64,000 nucleotides of DNA from Moringa oleifera. Lineage: Eukaryota; Streptophyta; Magnoliopsida; Brassicales; Moringaceae. This document shows, in pieces, positions 36,280 through 48,123 of this stretch. Within the stretch, counting starts at the first letter, position 1. Each line of letters starts with the position of its first letter. The stretch lies in assembly GCA_021397835.1 (NCBI GenBank), contig JAJFZO010000028.1:2961501-3025500 (forward strand). The letters are read 5' to 3'. The notes beneath the pieces were generated by a model, which worked only from the letters and a program-made list of their open reading frames with translations, was not told the origin of the DNA and made no database searches. Both the position numbers and the translations under genes were made by a program.

Positions 36280-36300
36280 TACTCTTAAGGTGGGCTACAT

Positions 36301-36660
36301 ATGGATCTATTACAAGGTTAGCAGGTGAAGAAAACACACATCCATCATATGGACTTGATTCTCAAGCCCAATTATGTTATTCAAGTCGTAGCTCTAGTAA
36401 TGGATGATCTGCCGATGATGCAACCATGCTAGATATGTGCGAGCAAATGAAGACTATGGAAAAGAACAAGAGCATAAGGAGAAAGGACTATATATGTTTA
36501 AAGGTTGAGATGAATAAATGTTTATGGCAGTGAAAGATCAAGATGGATCGTATGCGACAAAAAGAGGCTGAGATGGAACATATATATAAGATCAAGGTGT
36601 TATTCTTGAAAGGCCCACCTTTTGGCTCGTCTATAACATTGTCTAATGGTTCCACTTGAT
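36301..36660 (+). pseudogene. Possible CACTA second-gene C-terminal relic, tentative
   Basis: A plus-strand frame with only two internal stops runs 'EENTHPSYGLDSQAQL', 'MLDMCEQMKTMEKNKS', 'MDRMRQKEAEMEHIYKIK' and ends in a stop at 36658-36660. The Met/Glu/Gln-rich helical end resembles the C-termini of Ptta-type CACTA proteins. It directly follows the MAP kinase break. The assignment rests on composition and position only. Confidence 0.3.
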
Positions 36661-37791
36661 GAGTGATTTCTTCATTTTCAATTTGTGTTACTTGATATAG
36701 AGTTTAGTATAGTACTTTTGTGTATTAATTCTATTTATATTTAAAGTCAATTAGATTTAATTTTAGTTTTTATTCTTTAACATGTGATAATTTATATACT
36801 CATATAATATAAATAAATTAAAAAATAAAATATATTATTATTATTAAAATTAGTTTAACCACAGGTTGTCGATGGAAGAATCCATTATATATAAAGAATC
36901 TTCAAGTTAAAGATGGACACTTGAGTGTTGCTAAACCCGCAAGCTTAATGACACATTAGTTCATCATAGGTCCATTGCAGTTCCATCACCAGATTATGAT
37001 GAATTAGTGACAAAATATTTCATCTCTAACTTAGTAGTAGATTAGATTTTATCTTGTGGTTTAGCGATGAACTCACATTTCATCATTTAAGTACTTACGT
37101 GACCAATAATTTAACGATGGAATGTTTTTTCACTAGCTCGTCTTTAAGTTTCTTAATCACAAAATTTTCAAATTTAGTGATAAAATTTAAGCAACACCAT
37201 AAAAAAAATATAAATATAAATTTGTATATAATCAAAGTTACAAATCGTAAATAATATAGTAGTGATTTATTTATTTTGAATGAATATTGACAAATAAATA
37301 TTTCAATAAATTTACATATAAATAAAAGTTCTAAATTGTAATAATATGTCTATTCTTATTGATCTTTTAAATAAATATTGACACGTAATAATATGTAGAA
37401 AATTGTTAAACCATGACCAAATTAAAAACCCAATTGTGTTTTTGTAATTTTCTTAAAAGAGTTAGGCTTGAGACCCAAATGGTTGGGTTCAGTCTAGTAA
37501 TAAATTTCAAGGAACCTTACAAGAAGTGTTTCTAATAAAAATATGAGGTAGAATTTCTATCATGACTTTTGCTACTTGTTGCACATTAAGGATGTTTATT
37601 GAATATATAAAGCAAAATGACTGCTAGATTTGATTGTAGATAATGATGTGAAAAAATACATTACTATATTTATTTAATGTATGCTAGGGATGAAGGATTT
37701 ATGAAGTACAAGTGTCAACAAAACTTTTATTGTGAATAAACAACATCAAATTTTTCTTTATTTTGATAAATTACTTCCTTGATTATCATAA
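36661..37791. other. AT-rich sequence, no gene seen
   Basis: Contains scattered 'GCGATGAA' and 'ACGATGGAA' words at 36990-37120 that could be degraded transposon subterminal repeats, but no terminus is visible. Ends at the sharp inner boundary of the right arm. Confidence 0.4.
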
Positions 37792-38830
37792 AGAATAAAT
37801 TTCTTCTATTTTATCCTAACATCTCTTTTATCATATAGAAGAAAGTAAATCCTGTTTTGCATACACAAGCAAAATTGCAAAGTCTTTGATAGTTGATAAA
37901 TCTGTCAAAGTAAGATGCAAAGGCAAAGATGCACATAACGTTAGTTAATATGTTCTATATTATTACTACTAAAATCAAAATAAATCTAATAAATAAAGTT
38001 ATTGTAAGCTGAATTGGCACAATATTCAACATTTATGTCAAAAAATGACCAAAACTCATTCTTTTTATTAATTTGGATTAGCACTTCACCCTTTTTTTTT
38101 TTAAACTTTCTTCAATCATGATTTAAGAAAATCATGTTTAACAGTTTTAGATTTTATGGAATTATCATCAAGCACTATTTTCTTTATTTCAAAATTTGGG
38201 ATTAATTTAAGAGGAAGAGGTTAGCTATTTACGTAGGTCAGTTTTGAAATTAAAATTATTTCTTTGTCTACATTCATAATTTTTAAGTTTCTCATTCTTT
38301 TCTTTATTATTGTTATTACTATTTTTCTTTTTTATTTTGATAATGCTTGGTTTTACTACAATGAAGAGTTTGACATCGTAATATGCTATTTTTTTCTTAG
38401 TACTTTGTTTTCAATTCATTATAGTTTCAAAAAAAAAAACATATTTATCTTTGATTCAATTCTTCTTTAAATTTTTCTTTTTGTGCTTTCTTTTAGTTTA
38501 GTGATCCATATTTCTATATTTATTTTTAACGCGTACTTAATAAAGGCATTGATCATTCGTGAATTCAATCAACTAAAAAATCACAAGAAATTAGTAAAAG
38601 GAGAATATTATCCTTTTTTTTTTCCTTAAAAGGGGTGGATGCTAGATCTTTTGTTTTGTTTTCTGTTTTTTTTTTTTTTGAGAGGATACCTATAATTAAT
38701 TGACTTTATTTATCATTCCTTATGTGTTAATATATATATATCTAGTAGATATAATAATGCTAATAATGGTAGTTCTTCTACCCTTTCCTTTTAAATGTTA
38801 AAGATTTTTTATGCCTTTATAATTTTTGAT
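37792..38830 (-). repeat. Dispersed AT-rich repeat, copy 3 (inverted)
   Basis: Reverse complement of 29600-30599 and of 1-965. It stops abruptly at 37792, where copies 1 and 2 continue for a further 750-800 bp, so this copy is truncated at the inner edge of the arm. Confidence 0.75.
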
Positions 38831-38929
38831 TTTGAAACAAAACAAACAAACATTTTCTTACTTATGATTCTCCTTTGTTCCTGTTGATGATATTGTTGAA
38901 TGGTTTACCAATATATCTTTTATGTATAG

Positions 38930-41781
38930 TGTAAACACCTAATTTTAACTCTAAATTTTGAGAAAAAGCTAAAAATAGTTAAATATCAATAACTCTTTCC
39001 AAATCAGGACCATCCAATCAAAATTCAAAATCATGATTTTACGTCGATATCAAGTTGAGAATAACTTAATAAGCATACCTTGATGTGACAATATTTCGAT
39101 GTCAGATTGAGAGTAGATTAATGAATGTGCCTTGATGTAAACTCGATAGTAGACTGAGTACACCCCGATGTCAAGTCAAGAGTAGATTAATAAGTACATC
39201 TTGATGTGAGATTGGGACTAAATTTTTGAGGACTTGACCTCATGCTTATCCCAATGTCATTAATCTTAAATTTACATTGGATTCTAAGACATGATTCTCA
39301 AATTGATGAAATATCAGTAACATAATAGTAAAATCGATGACAGATCGATAGCATGATAATAAATCAATGTTAGGTTGACAAAACTACAATAAATTAAATA
39401 GCCAAACCAATGTCATATTGGTATATAAGTAAACCCAATGATAGATTAGTATAAAAGAATCTTGATGATCGGACATTTATGATACTTGATGAGATGTGAT
39501 TGACTATGCTTTCATCATTTCCATCCTAATGTGGTGGACCTTAATCTCACATCGAGTTACATATATCATTCCCGACGTGATAGATTTCAATCTCATAACG
39601 AGTTATAACTATTACAATTCTCGATGTGGACTTTGATCTTACATCGAGTTACAGGTATTACAATTTTCGATGTGGAACTTCGATCACATTAGGTTATAAG
39701 TATTACAATTTTTGATATAGTGAACTTTAATCTCATATTGAGTTATAAGAATAACATAATCCCAATGTGATTACCTATGATCTCACATTGGATTACATAA
39801 TTTCAATTATGATTGATTTTAATCTCATATCACATTCCATCTCTAGTCTCACACAAGACGAGATTGATTTTTATCTCACATGAAAACGAATTTAATTCCA
39901 ATGTGATTGAGTCACTTCTCACATCAGATTAATTTAATTTAGATACTAAATATGGTTGATTTTTATCTCACATTAAAACCAATTTGATCACAATGTACTA
40001 ATTAACTCAGTTTTTACATTATGTCAATTTAATTTGTATATTAGATGTGATTAATTTCTATCTCACATCAAAACCAATTTAATCCCAATATGATTGACTC
40101 AATTCTCACATTAAATTAATTTAATTTATATAGCAGATGTGATTGATTTTGATCTCATATCAAAACCAATTTGATCCTAATATGATCGAATCAGTTTTAC
40201 ATTAGATCAATTTAATTTATATACTAAATGTGATTGATTTCTATCTAACATCAAAATCAATTTGATTTTAATGTGACCAACTTAGTTCTCACATTAGATT
40301 AGTTTAACTCTCGATGTGATCAATTCAGCTCTCATATCAAAACCAACTTGATCTTAATGTGACTGACTCAGTTTTCACATTAGATCAATTTAATTTATAT
40401 ACCAAATATGATCGATTCTTATCTCACTTCAAAATCAATTTGATTTTAATATGATCGACTCGGTTTTCATGCTAGATCAATTTAACTTCAAATGTCATTA
40501 AATTTTCATTTTACATCAAGTTTCAAGTGTAGGTTTATTTTAACCTCGATGCCACATCGAGTTTAAGATATGGTCACCACATCAGGCTTTAAGTGTATAA
40601 CTAATGGATGATGATTCAAGAAGAAGGTTCCACCTTGATGTAATTGAATTGATCTCAGATCAGGTTTCAGACATATAGCTATTGAAAAAAAAAAAAAAGA
40701 GACTCCAAAAGCTAGTGGAAGGATCTTGGCGAAGAACGCACAAAACATGCATTTTAGTCAAAATTGACTATCCATCACTGTGGTCTATTCTTTCTTGCAA
40801 CAAACTTTTGAATTTTTGGCAGGCTTTGCCCCCATTTTTGTTCTATAAATAATCCATTTTTCAATGAAAGTTAGGGGTGTTTCTATATTCTGAAACTTTG
40901 TATCTTTGTATTCAAATTTCTCTTTCTCTTTCTTTCTCTTTCTAGAATTTCTATACCTTCCTTTTCTTAAACGAGTCTGAATATTTTGAGATCTCTATAT
41001 CCTTTCAAATTCCTCTTGAGGAAGATTTACTTAAAGTATTCATTGGCTGTTTAGTAAAAAAAAGGCATGCATTGTACTGAAGGTATTACTCATCCTGTAT
41101 CTATTTCACATAAATTAATAAAACAATATTTGCTTCTATTCATTATTTTTTGTTTTATTGTTTATTGTCTATTAATCTCATGTTTTTTTAATTATTTTAG
41201 AGAAAGGAATTTGATGAAATTCATATTTCGATCTCTAAACTAAAACATTGTTTTTTCAGAATTGAAGATCTAATATCAACTAGACTGAAATTCTTGCATA
41301 AAATTGCATTATAAATTTATTTTGAGATGTACCACATTTTGTTTAGGTCTAATGTGATTTTCTCTTATAACTTTGAAATCAAGCTAAAGTCTAATCTCAC
41401 CTTTTTTGTATATATTGTATATACATTACACTTATTTATTATAATTTATGATCAATATCAAATTACTATAATTCAAAAGCATGAGATTGTCCTGTTTAAG
41501 TGGTGCCTTTGGACACTTGTAGGGGTGCTAATGCTTCCCTACGCGTAATTCACTTTCGATTTTAGATCCTCTAATGAAGTAAGACTAATACCTATTTTCA
41601 AATGGAGTTTATTTTTACTTCTTTTTTAAAAAAAAAGAAGTTTTCAATCAAAATTGGTGGTTAATCACACCATAAAAAATATTGGTAGTGCTTTTTATTT
41701 TTTCTATTTTTCAAAAAAAATCAAAAAAGAAGAACTTTCTCATAGTTGGGCTTTTTGCTACAAAAAAACTCGGTTATGGCA
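38930..41781 (+). repeat. Solo LTR, right-arm copy (2.85 kb)
   Basis: Starts TGTAAACACCTAATTT and ends GGTTATGGCA; flanked by the 5-bp direct repeat TATAG (38925-38929 and 41782-41786). This is the same duplication, reverse-complemented, as in the left arm. The U3 region (to about 40840) carries the tandem arrays at 39540-40480. A TATA-like TATAAATAATCC lies near 40843, followed by a CT-rich U5 (40920-40945). No second LTR or internal region is present. Confidence 0.85.
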
Positions 41782-41786
41782 TATAG

Positions 41787-42925
41787 TACTTCTATGGAAC
41801 GTTTGATCTATGAATGATGTTAGAGGTATTGGATTATCTTATATTCACAATTTTGCTTGCAAATCTAATGTTCTTGATGTTATTTGGCTATCGGCTTGAA
41901 ACAGTAAAAGATATAATTGTGCTATAACTTGGTGGAAATTACTTGCATCTAGATTGAACGTTTTGAGATTTACTATCTTTTAGATTGATTCACATTATTA
42001 ATGGATTTCAAACTTCAATAATTTTTATATTTGTAATTAAGATGACAATCTTATGAAAAGAATTACTTTTCTCATAAATAGAAGGTTGTCATGCAACTTA
42101 ATATTGATAAATTAAAAAAAAAAAAAGCTTCTGAGGGTTGGAATACTTGGTGTTGGGATGGCAATCCACCTTCAAGAATTGTAAGACAAGATATAGGCAA
42201 AAAGATTTTATTTATTGATCTTCTATCTTCTGTGTTCCTCATTTCATCATAAGAAACATATCTTATTTAGCACGTACATGTATGTATGTATACATGTGTA
42301 CTGATGTATTTGTTATCTTATTAATATAACAATGATATAATGAACTCATTCACCATTTCGTGATACATATTGGGAAATTTTTTTATCATAGATATTTAAG
42401 TGGCATCACCAATGCTTAAACAAACTTTTGTATGAAAGTCCATCTTGCTATTTATGTATATATGTCGCTCAAGTTTCTATGGATATGTTTCTATTTTAAT
42501 TGTAGATTTTCATTCCCTTTTCGGGGTAATACATTTTTTGAAAGTATGCAGTTGAAAAATTATGACAATCACTTTGATGCTTTCATGGAGTATCATGAGA
42601 GTTATGAAGTTTCAGCAATACTCTTGAAGTACTGAATACACTCTCGACTCTTTCACGTCATGAGTTTCTATTAAAATCTTAGCCTAACATCTGAAAGTAC
42701 TTTAGCAATTCTTCAACATCGTTGTTATAATTTTTAGTAGGATTTCATGAGGACTTGACTTAGGAACTCTAAGAACTGAGTGATATCTTTAACAATGACA
42801 AATGGTAACATGAAATGTCATCAAAGGAGTAGGAACAAAAAGAAAAGCAAGGTTAGATATATTATATCAATTCTTTGATTTGTGGTTTTATTTTATAATG
42901 AAATTTCACTTAATTAACAAGTACT
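41787..42925. other. Arm sequence without recognisable gene
   Basis: Homologous, inverted, to 25691-26708 on the left. It contains the empty site for the left-arm CACTA at about 42815-42825. It lies upstream of the AP2 relic in the same orientation and could be its former upstream region; no ORF is conserved between the arms here. Confidence 0.5.
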
Positions 42926-42929
42926 TATA

Positions 42930-44180
42930 AGAAGCCATGAGGGTAAATGTGGATAGAATGATAGTAGAAATGGTAATGAAAAAAGATATAAGTGAAGGAA
43001 GTAAGAGGCCATCACACCGAGAAAGGCTTAGACATACATTTGGCAAGAGAAGCTCCATGTACCAAGGGGTTACTAGGCATGAATCTACTTATTTCAACAA
43101 TTACATGTGCATATATATGATTAGGAAAATAAAGATTATCTTCTCTTGCAATCTTACCAAACCTTTGTGGACCAGAAACAAGAAGCTGAAACATTATGAG
43201 TCATGTTTGTGGGATGATGAAATTGGTAAAAAGCCAAGGACCAGTTAGAGTTAAGGAAAACAAGCTCATACTATCAGAGATTCTATAATTATTTTAATTC
43301 TTTTTTATTTTCATTTATCATTTGCTACCCTTTGTTTCCTTAGTTTCTGAAAGTTTATGCAAGTGACAATACTTTTTCCATCTTCATTTATTATTTAACT
43401 TTTTAATATCTTGAATCATGTTGACGTATTGATCCACAAAATTTATTATGAAATAAATCAATAATAGAGTATAGTAAATTTTTTACACTTTAAAATATTT
43501 GTAAAAATAGATTCCCAGGGCTTTAGCTTGAAAATGTTGAAGGAAAAGATCTACTCATTGAACTGGATATTCTAAGTACTAATCTATTTCCATTGGAAGA
43601 TATTTGGTTAGCAAAAAAATGTTCTTTACATAACTTATTTCTAATGGTGCAGCAGTAAAGGCTTATGACCTTGCTACTCTGAAGTTATGGGCATATTAAC
43701 ACCAACAAATTTCTTGTATGTTTTTCTTCTATTGTTGGAGCTATATGTTTTGTACGTACTCTCATATTTTGGCACAAAAAGATTGACTAAGCATTTTCTT
43801 GGCCATAACTATCATTTCAACTCTTTTCAAATGAAAGTGCTTGTAACCAAACATAGTATCAAGATCCTCTCACCTCTACCCTTTACAGGCTGCAAAACCC
43901 TTACTTTAATGCAAACCCTTTCCTTCCTAATTTTAGAGGCAATACTGAAGTTAAAGCACAAGAATTCTTTAGAAACTCAAACAGCAACTACAATAGTCAG
44001 ACTATTAGGTTTATGGAAGGAAAGTTAATGCAAATGGAAGTTGAAAAGGATGTTTCCAATTTAAGTAATGAAAGTTTTGCAAATAAAAAGCAAGGTATTA
44101 AGAGAAACTCCATAACGAAAAGTTCTGCTCATGAAGATTTTTTTGAACTCTTTGGAGAAGAGCTTATGAATATTAGTTTC
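42930..44180 (+). pseudogene. AP2-type (ANT/AIL-like) transcription factor gene relic, right-arm copy
   Basis: Exon-like pieces of the first AP2 repeat lie in order. 43028-43083: RHTFGKRSSMYQGVTRH, the repeat start. 43160-43246: WTRNKKLKHYESCLWD, matching the WTGRYEAHLWD segment. 43648-43692: AAVKAYDLATLKLWA, matching AARAYDLAALKYWG; its next codons run into a stop. The gap between the second and third pieces is consistent with introns in this family. A later segment (43890-44170; FNANPFLPNFRGN, then MEVEKDVSNLSNESFANKKQ and HEDFFELFGEEL) may be a C-terminal exon but I recognise no domain in it. There is no second AP2 repeat. Such factors regulate organ growth and meristems; this copy cannot encode a DNA-binding protein. 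Confidence 0.7.
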
Positions 44181-44419
44181 CCTATTGTGTTCTCTTATTT
44201 AACTATCTTAAACCTAAGAAGTATATCATTATTTTGCAACAGTACAAAAACATATATCTTTTTTCCATTCTATTTATAATTATGTATTAATCCTTTGACT
44301 TATAATTATACTTTATTAGTTTAAAGACAAAGTTGTAATAAATGAGAGCTCAATGAAGAACAACGCTTTATGGAAAAAAAAAATTTGAATCTTGTCTTTG
44401 GAAAGTTGATATTGTTATC

Positions 44420-45815
44420 TTTATCACAATGACAAAATAAAGAGTCTCTTTGATTTCATTAGCATAAACTTATTGTTATTATAATCACTGCTCTTATAGT
44501 GGTGAGGTAATATATAATACATATAAATAAGCATTCCATCATTGTAATCATAGACAATACTCATTTTTTATATGTTTCAATAGCTTATTACATATCTAAA
44601 CAAAGAGAAAATAAAAAGGAATAAGAAATTAAAATGATTTAGCTGCAAACTAATTACTCTAATGGTTCTTAAATATGCTGTGGCAAGTTTACTCTAATAA
44701 TAAGTAAGGTGCAGGGCGATTACGTTCCTAGAAAAATGAGAGTAATAAAATATTTATTATTTTTAAGGGCATTACTTAGTCTTCCAACCTTTATTTAAAG
44801 CTGGGTATTAAAATGGTACTTAAGTCTGTAGGGAAGTTAGCCTTAACTCTTGCCTTCATCTTTTTACCTATTAATTAAGTTTATCCTAAAGTAATAAATG
44901 CAAAGAAATTCAAATATGTTAACGTATATCTTTGCATTCATCACTTTATATATGATAATAAATTAACTCAAAGAGGTATAGGTAGCAAAAAATTTCACGA
45001 GAAGTAATTTAATTGTAGATCTGTATTTTTCTCTTTAGGAGTAATTAGATTAAACTATGCTCTTGATTTTTCATCCTTCACTAGTGCTATTAACATTTTT
45101 CTTATTCTATAGTTTATGATTATCTATGCTTGAGTGGTTTTTCTTGCAACTTTCTTAATTTCCTAAGGTATGTCCTTTTACTAAGTTACATATATAGACT
45201 ATTTAATGGGTCAAGAATTTTAAGTTTTTTCATTAGTTTTGGTTGTTTGCATTTACTTTAATCTAATTCTTAAATTTTCTCAAAAAATATAATTCTTTTA
45301 AGATATCTCGAGATTCGATCTCTTGCATATGATAATAATTTTGATAATTAAGTTATTGGTAATTTTAATTAGAGGCCCTTCACAGAGTCCCAAGTTTGCT
45401 GATTAGAGAAGAAGGGTGAAGCAATCAAATAAAGAGAGGTTAAGATGAGCTCTTATCTTTTCAAGGGACTCATGTTGCATTGGAGAATTTAGCAATTAAT
45501 TAATCTCTAGACCCAACTACTATGCTTTCTAGCCTTACATGAATAGTACCTCAAAAATTATGATTCATCCATGATTTCACCCATTAATATCTTTGAATAG
45601 GCAATTTTGAAATTTTTATTGTGACACATACATACAAGCAATTATGAAAGCTTGCTTTTGAAACTGTGAAAAGGCATATATCCAAGCCTTAAAACTAATG
45701 AAAAATCACTTAAAGAGAGTCTTTCAACCTATAGGTTGGCATATTTGTTTCGATTTACTTCTGAAACTTAGTTCTCTATATATGTGTGTGCAGGTGTGTG
45801 CATGCGTAAGTCCTT
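44420..45815. other. Segment present only in the right arm, no gene seen
   Basis: About 1.4 kb lies between sequence matching 15060 and sequence matching 15010 of the left arm. It is AT-rich and without recognisable coding; a (TG)n-like stretch lies near 45780-45805. No clear terminal repeat or target duplication was found, so it may be an insertion here or a deletion on the left. Confidence 0.5.
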
Positions 45816-46410
45816 TTATATAGATATGAAACTACTTTAAACAGATTTGCTGAAGGATTTTGATGTATGCTAGAAGAAAGGACAATAAACATATGTAGTT
45901 CATCCATGTGTTCAAGCAAAGCAGTGCAAACAAACTACATTAAGTAGATATTGGTAAGCTCACTTTGAAAATATATAGTGTGGATATTAAAATTATGTTG
46001 CATAGAAAAACAATTAATGCATAATAATTATGTCAATAATTAATGTTGTCTATTTTTATGCAAATCAATTTTCATTTTCTTTTAAAGAATGATGTTGTTT
46101 TAACTAGGATTTGTATATCTTAGTCTTGAAAACTACTTTATTTTCTATAATTTTCTGTGAGGCTAACTACCAAAACAAGAAAAATATTTTATCTTTAATT
46201 TATTACTTTTTTTATTTTTCTACAGGTCACCTTTTGTTTCATATTTAATTTTATCATAACATCAGTTAATTGATTAATGAAGTTTAGATTTTTGAGGATA
46301 TTTGCTTGTTAATTGGTTATACCAACTTTAATTGACTTATTTTTTTGCATGACACTGTTATTTTTGAATGGGCAAGTAATACATTAAGTAGTCAAAGGGT
46401 AAGCAAAATT

Positions 46411-46560
46411 AATATTGCTCTCTCTTTTTCTCTTTGTCTCTCTTTGTCATCCTTTTGATAATGTATCATCTTTTCTCTTAAGAAGCCATGGATGTAGTAG
46501 GTATTTAATGGCCTAATATCATCGATGCTTTAAATAAGCTATTTCAACTCAAACTTCACT
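46411..46560 (+). repeat. Partial LTR-like duplicate of 54685-54850
   Basis: The order 'ATTGCTCTCTCT', a CT/TTTGTCTC tract, then 'AGAAGCCATGGATGTAGTAG', a 'GGCCTAATATCAT' block and 'GCTTTAAATAAG' is the same as at 54685-54850. The left arm has only one copy of this block (14330-14520). It probably reflects a second partial LTR of the gypsy relic or a local duplication. Confidence 0.6.
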
Positions 46561-46907
46561 CATGCACATGTATATTACCAATATCAACTTAATCAATCAA
46601 GTATGTATTTGTTTTTTTTCTTAATTTATACGAAAACAACCAGAATACTAAAAAGAAAGGAGTAAAGCTATCTGATTTGGCATCTCTATAGCAAGTATTT
46701 TTATAGAACATGTTGAGGTTGCTCTCTTGGAAGCAATCAGCAATACTCAATGCTCAAACAATGCAAGAAAAAGAGGAGGCCCTATAAGAATTTGTGGAGA
46801 AGGATCAAGCTTGAGTTCAAGGTTAGACTGTTGAAGCCATTAAAAAGAAAAAAATAAAAAAGGAGGCTAGTCTTTAACTTTTGATTTGAAACAAGTATAA
46901 AGCATAA

Positions 46908-48110
46908 TGTTGGTTGTCAAGACCAACAAATTAAATTCCTAAATTCTTGCTCAAAATATTAAACTTGTAGTATAGATGAGCAAGGTCGTTTCCACAAAGA
47001 TTGGTTAGATTTATTTTTTTGCAAAATAAAATAAAAGAAAAAGGGGTTTGAGGAGTTAAAAATAGATCAAATAAGAATAACAGAAAAGGAAAAAATAATG
47101 TAATAAAGTATCCAGTCAAAGGTATAATTTTAGGTTTGATTTAGGAATTGATCATTGATGCAAAGATAAAAATCTCTTAATCTTCACTGAATTAGTTATG
47201 GTTGTTGGTACCACCTAACAACCTATTTTTCCTTACTTCTTTGATAACCAGGATACGATCTCTAATTATTTCTCTTATCAATAAATAACCCTAGATACGA
47301 TCTTAGGATTTAATTTACCAATAGCATTAAGAATTACAAAAACTACCAATTCTAGCCAATAAACACATATGTAGGTTTATTTAAACTAGATTATTTATCT
47401 TCATAACATAAATTGAAAACCTCTTTTGTAATCAACTATGTTATTTACCACTTATATTAGAACACTTAAACAATTACGGATTTAAAGTTCTAAATAGTAA
47501 CCTATTATTTAGATGATTAAACAAAGGGCCCTTTTTGTTGCAATCAACCAAAATAATATTTTCAATAAGCACAGAAGATAAATAAACAATGAAGAAATAA
47601 AGAACGAATAAAATCAGTTAGATCTCACAATTCAGAAGAATCAAACCCTTGATTATCCTTTGACTGGAAGAAATGTTTAGCAATCCATGAAAAGAAAAAG
47701 ATCTAAGAAAAGAAGAAAGTAAAAAATAAACTCTGGTTGTCCTTTGAAGGAACTACCTCCTTTTTATATAATAATCCTTAAACATAATAACCTATTTTAA
47801 CTAGGACTCTTAAAGATAAAGATAAAATTCTACAATTGCTTTTTAAATAAAAGATAAAGTCTTCGTTCGGTGAAATTCCAATGTTATTGGGAGTCTCAGC
47901 GCCTTATCCAAAGACATCTTCTAGTTCATCCACATCTCTTAGGAATCCAACTTTATATCTTCAAATAATGAATTTTGAGTCCATCTTAGTTGATTTCCTC
48001 AATCTACCCTATTAAATATAAAACATAGTCAAAATCCAAGATTTAATCATTTATAACCAATAAAGTACGAAAAAATATAATAATATATATGATTATTATG
48101 CATTCTATCA
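46908..48110 (-). repeat. 3' LTR of the Athila-like element
   Basis: Plus-strand TGTTGGTTGTCAAG to CATTCTATCA; on the coding strand it begins TGATAG and ends CCAACA. Nearly identical to 53406-54621. Confidence 0.95.
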
Positions 48111-48123
48111 AATTCCCCCACAC
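48111..48123 (-). other. Polypurine tract
   Basis: On the minus strand GTGTGGGGGAATT abuts the 3' LTR, the expected priming site for plus-strand cDNA synthesis. A similar CT-rich motif (TCTCCCCCACACCTAG, plus strand, near 49437) lies further upstream beyond the pol end. Confidence 0.8.

Noticed and set aside
37251..37275. ATAGTAGTG considered as the missing right terminus of the second CACTA element
   Set aside because: The adjoining bases do not match the conserved TTTTTCTTG part of the terminus and there is no TTA duplication beside it.
46931..47119. Nearly identical 62-residue frames at 46931-47119 and 53429-53617
   Set aside because: They are the same LTR segment in the two LTRs of the Athila-like element, not a duplicated gene.
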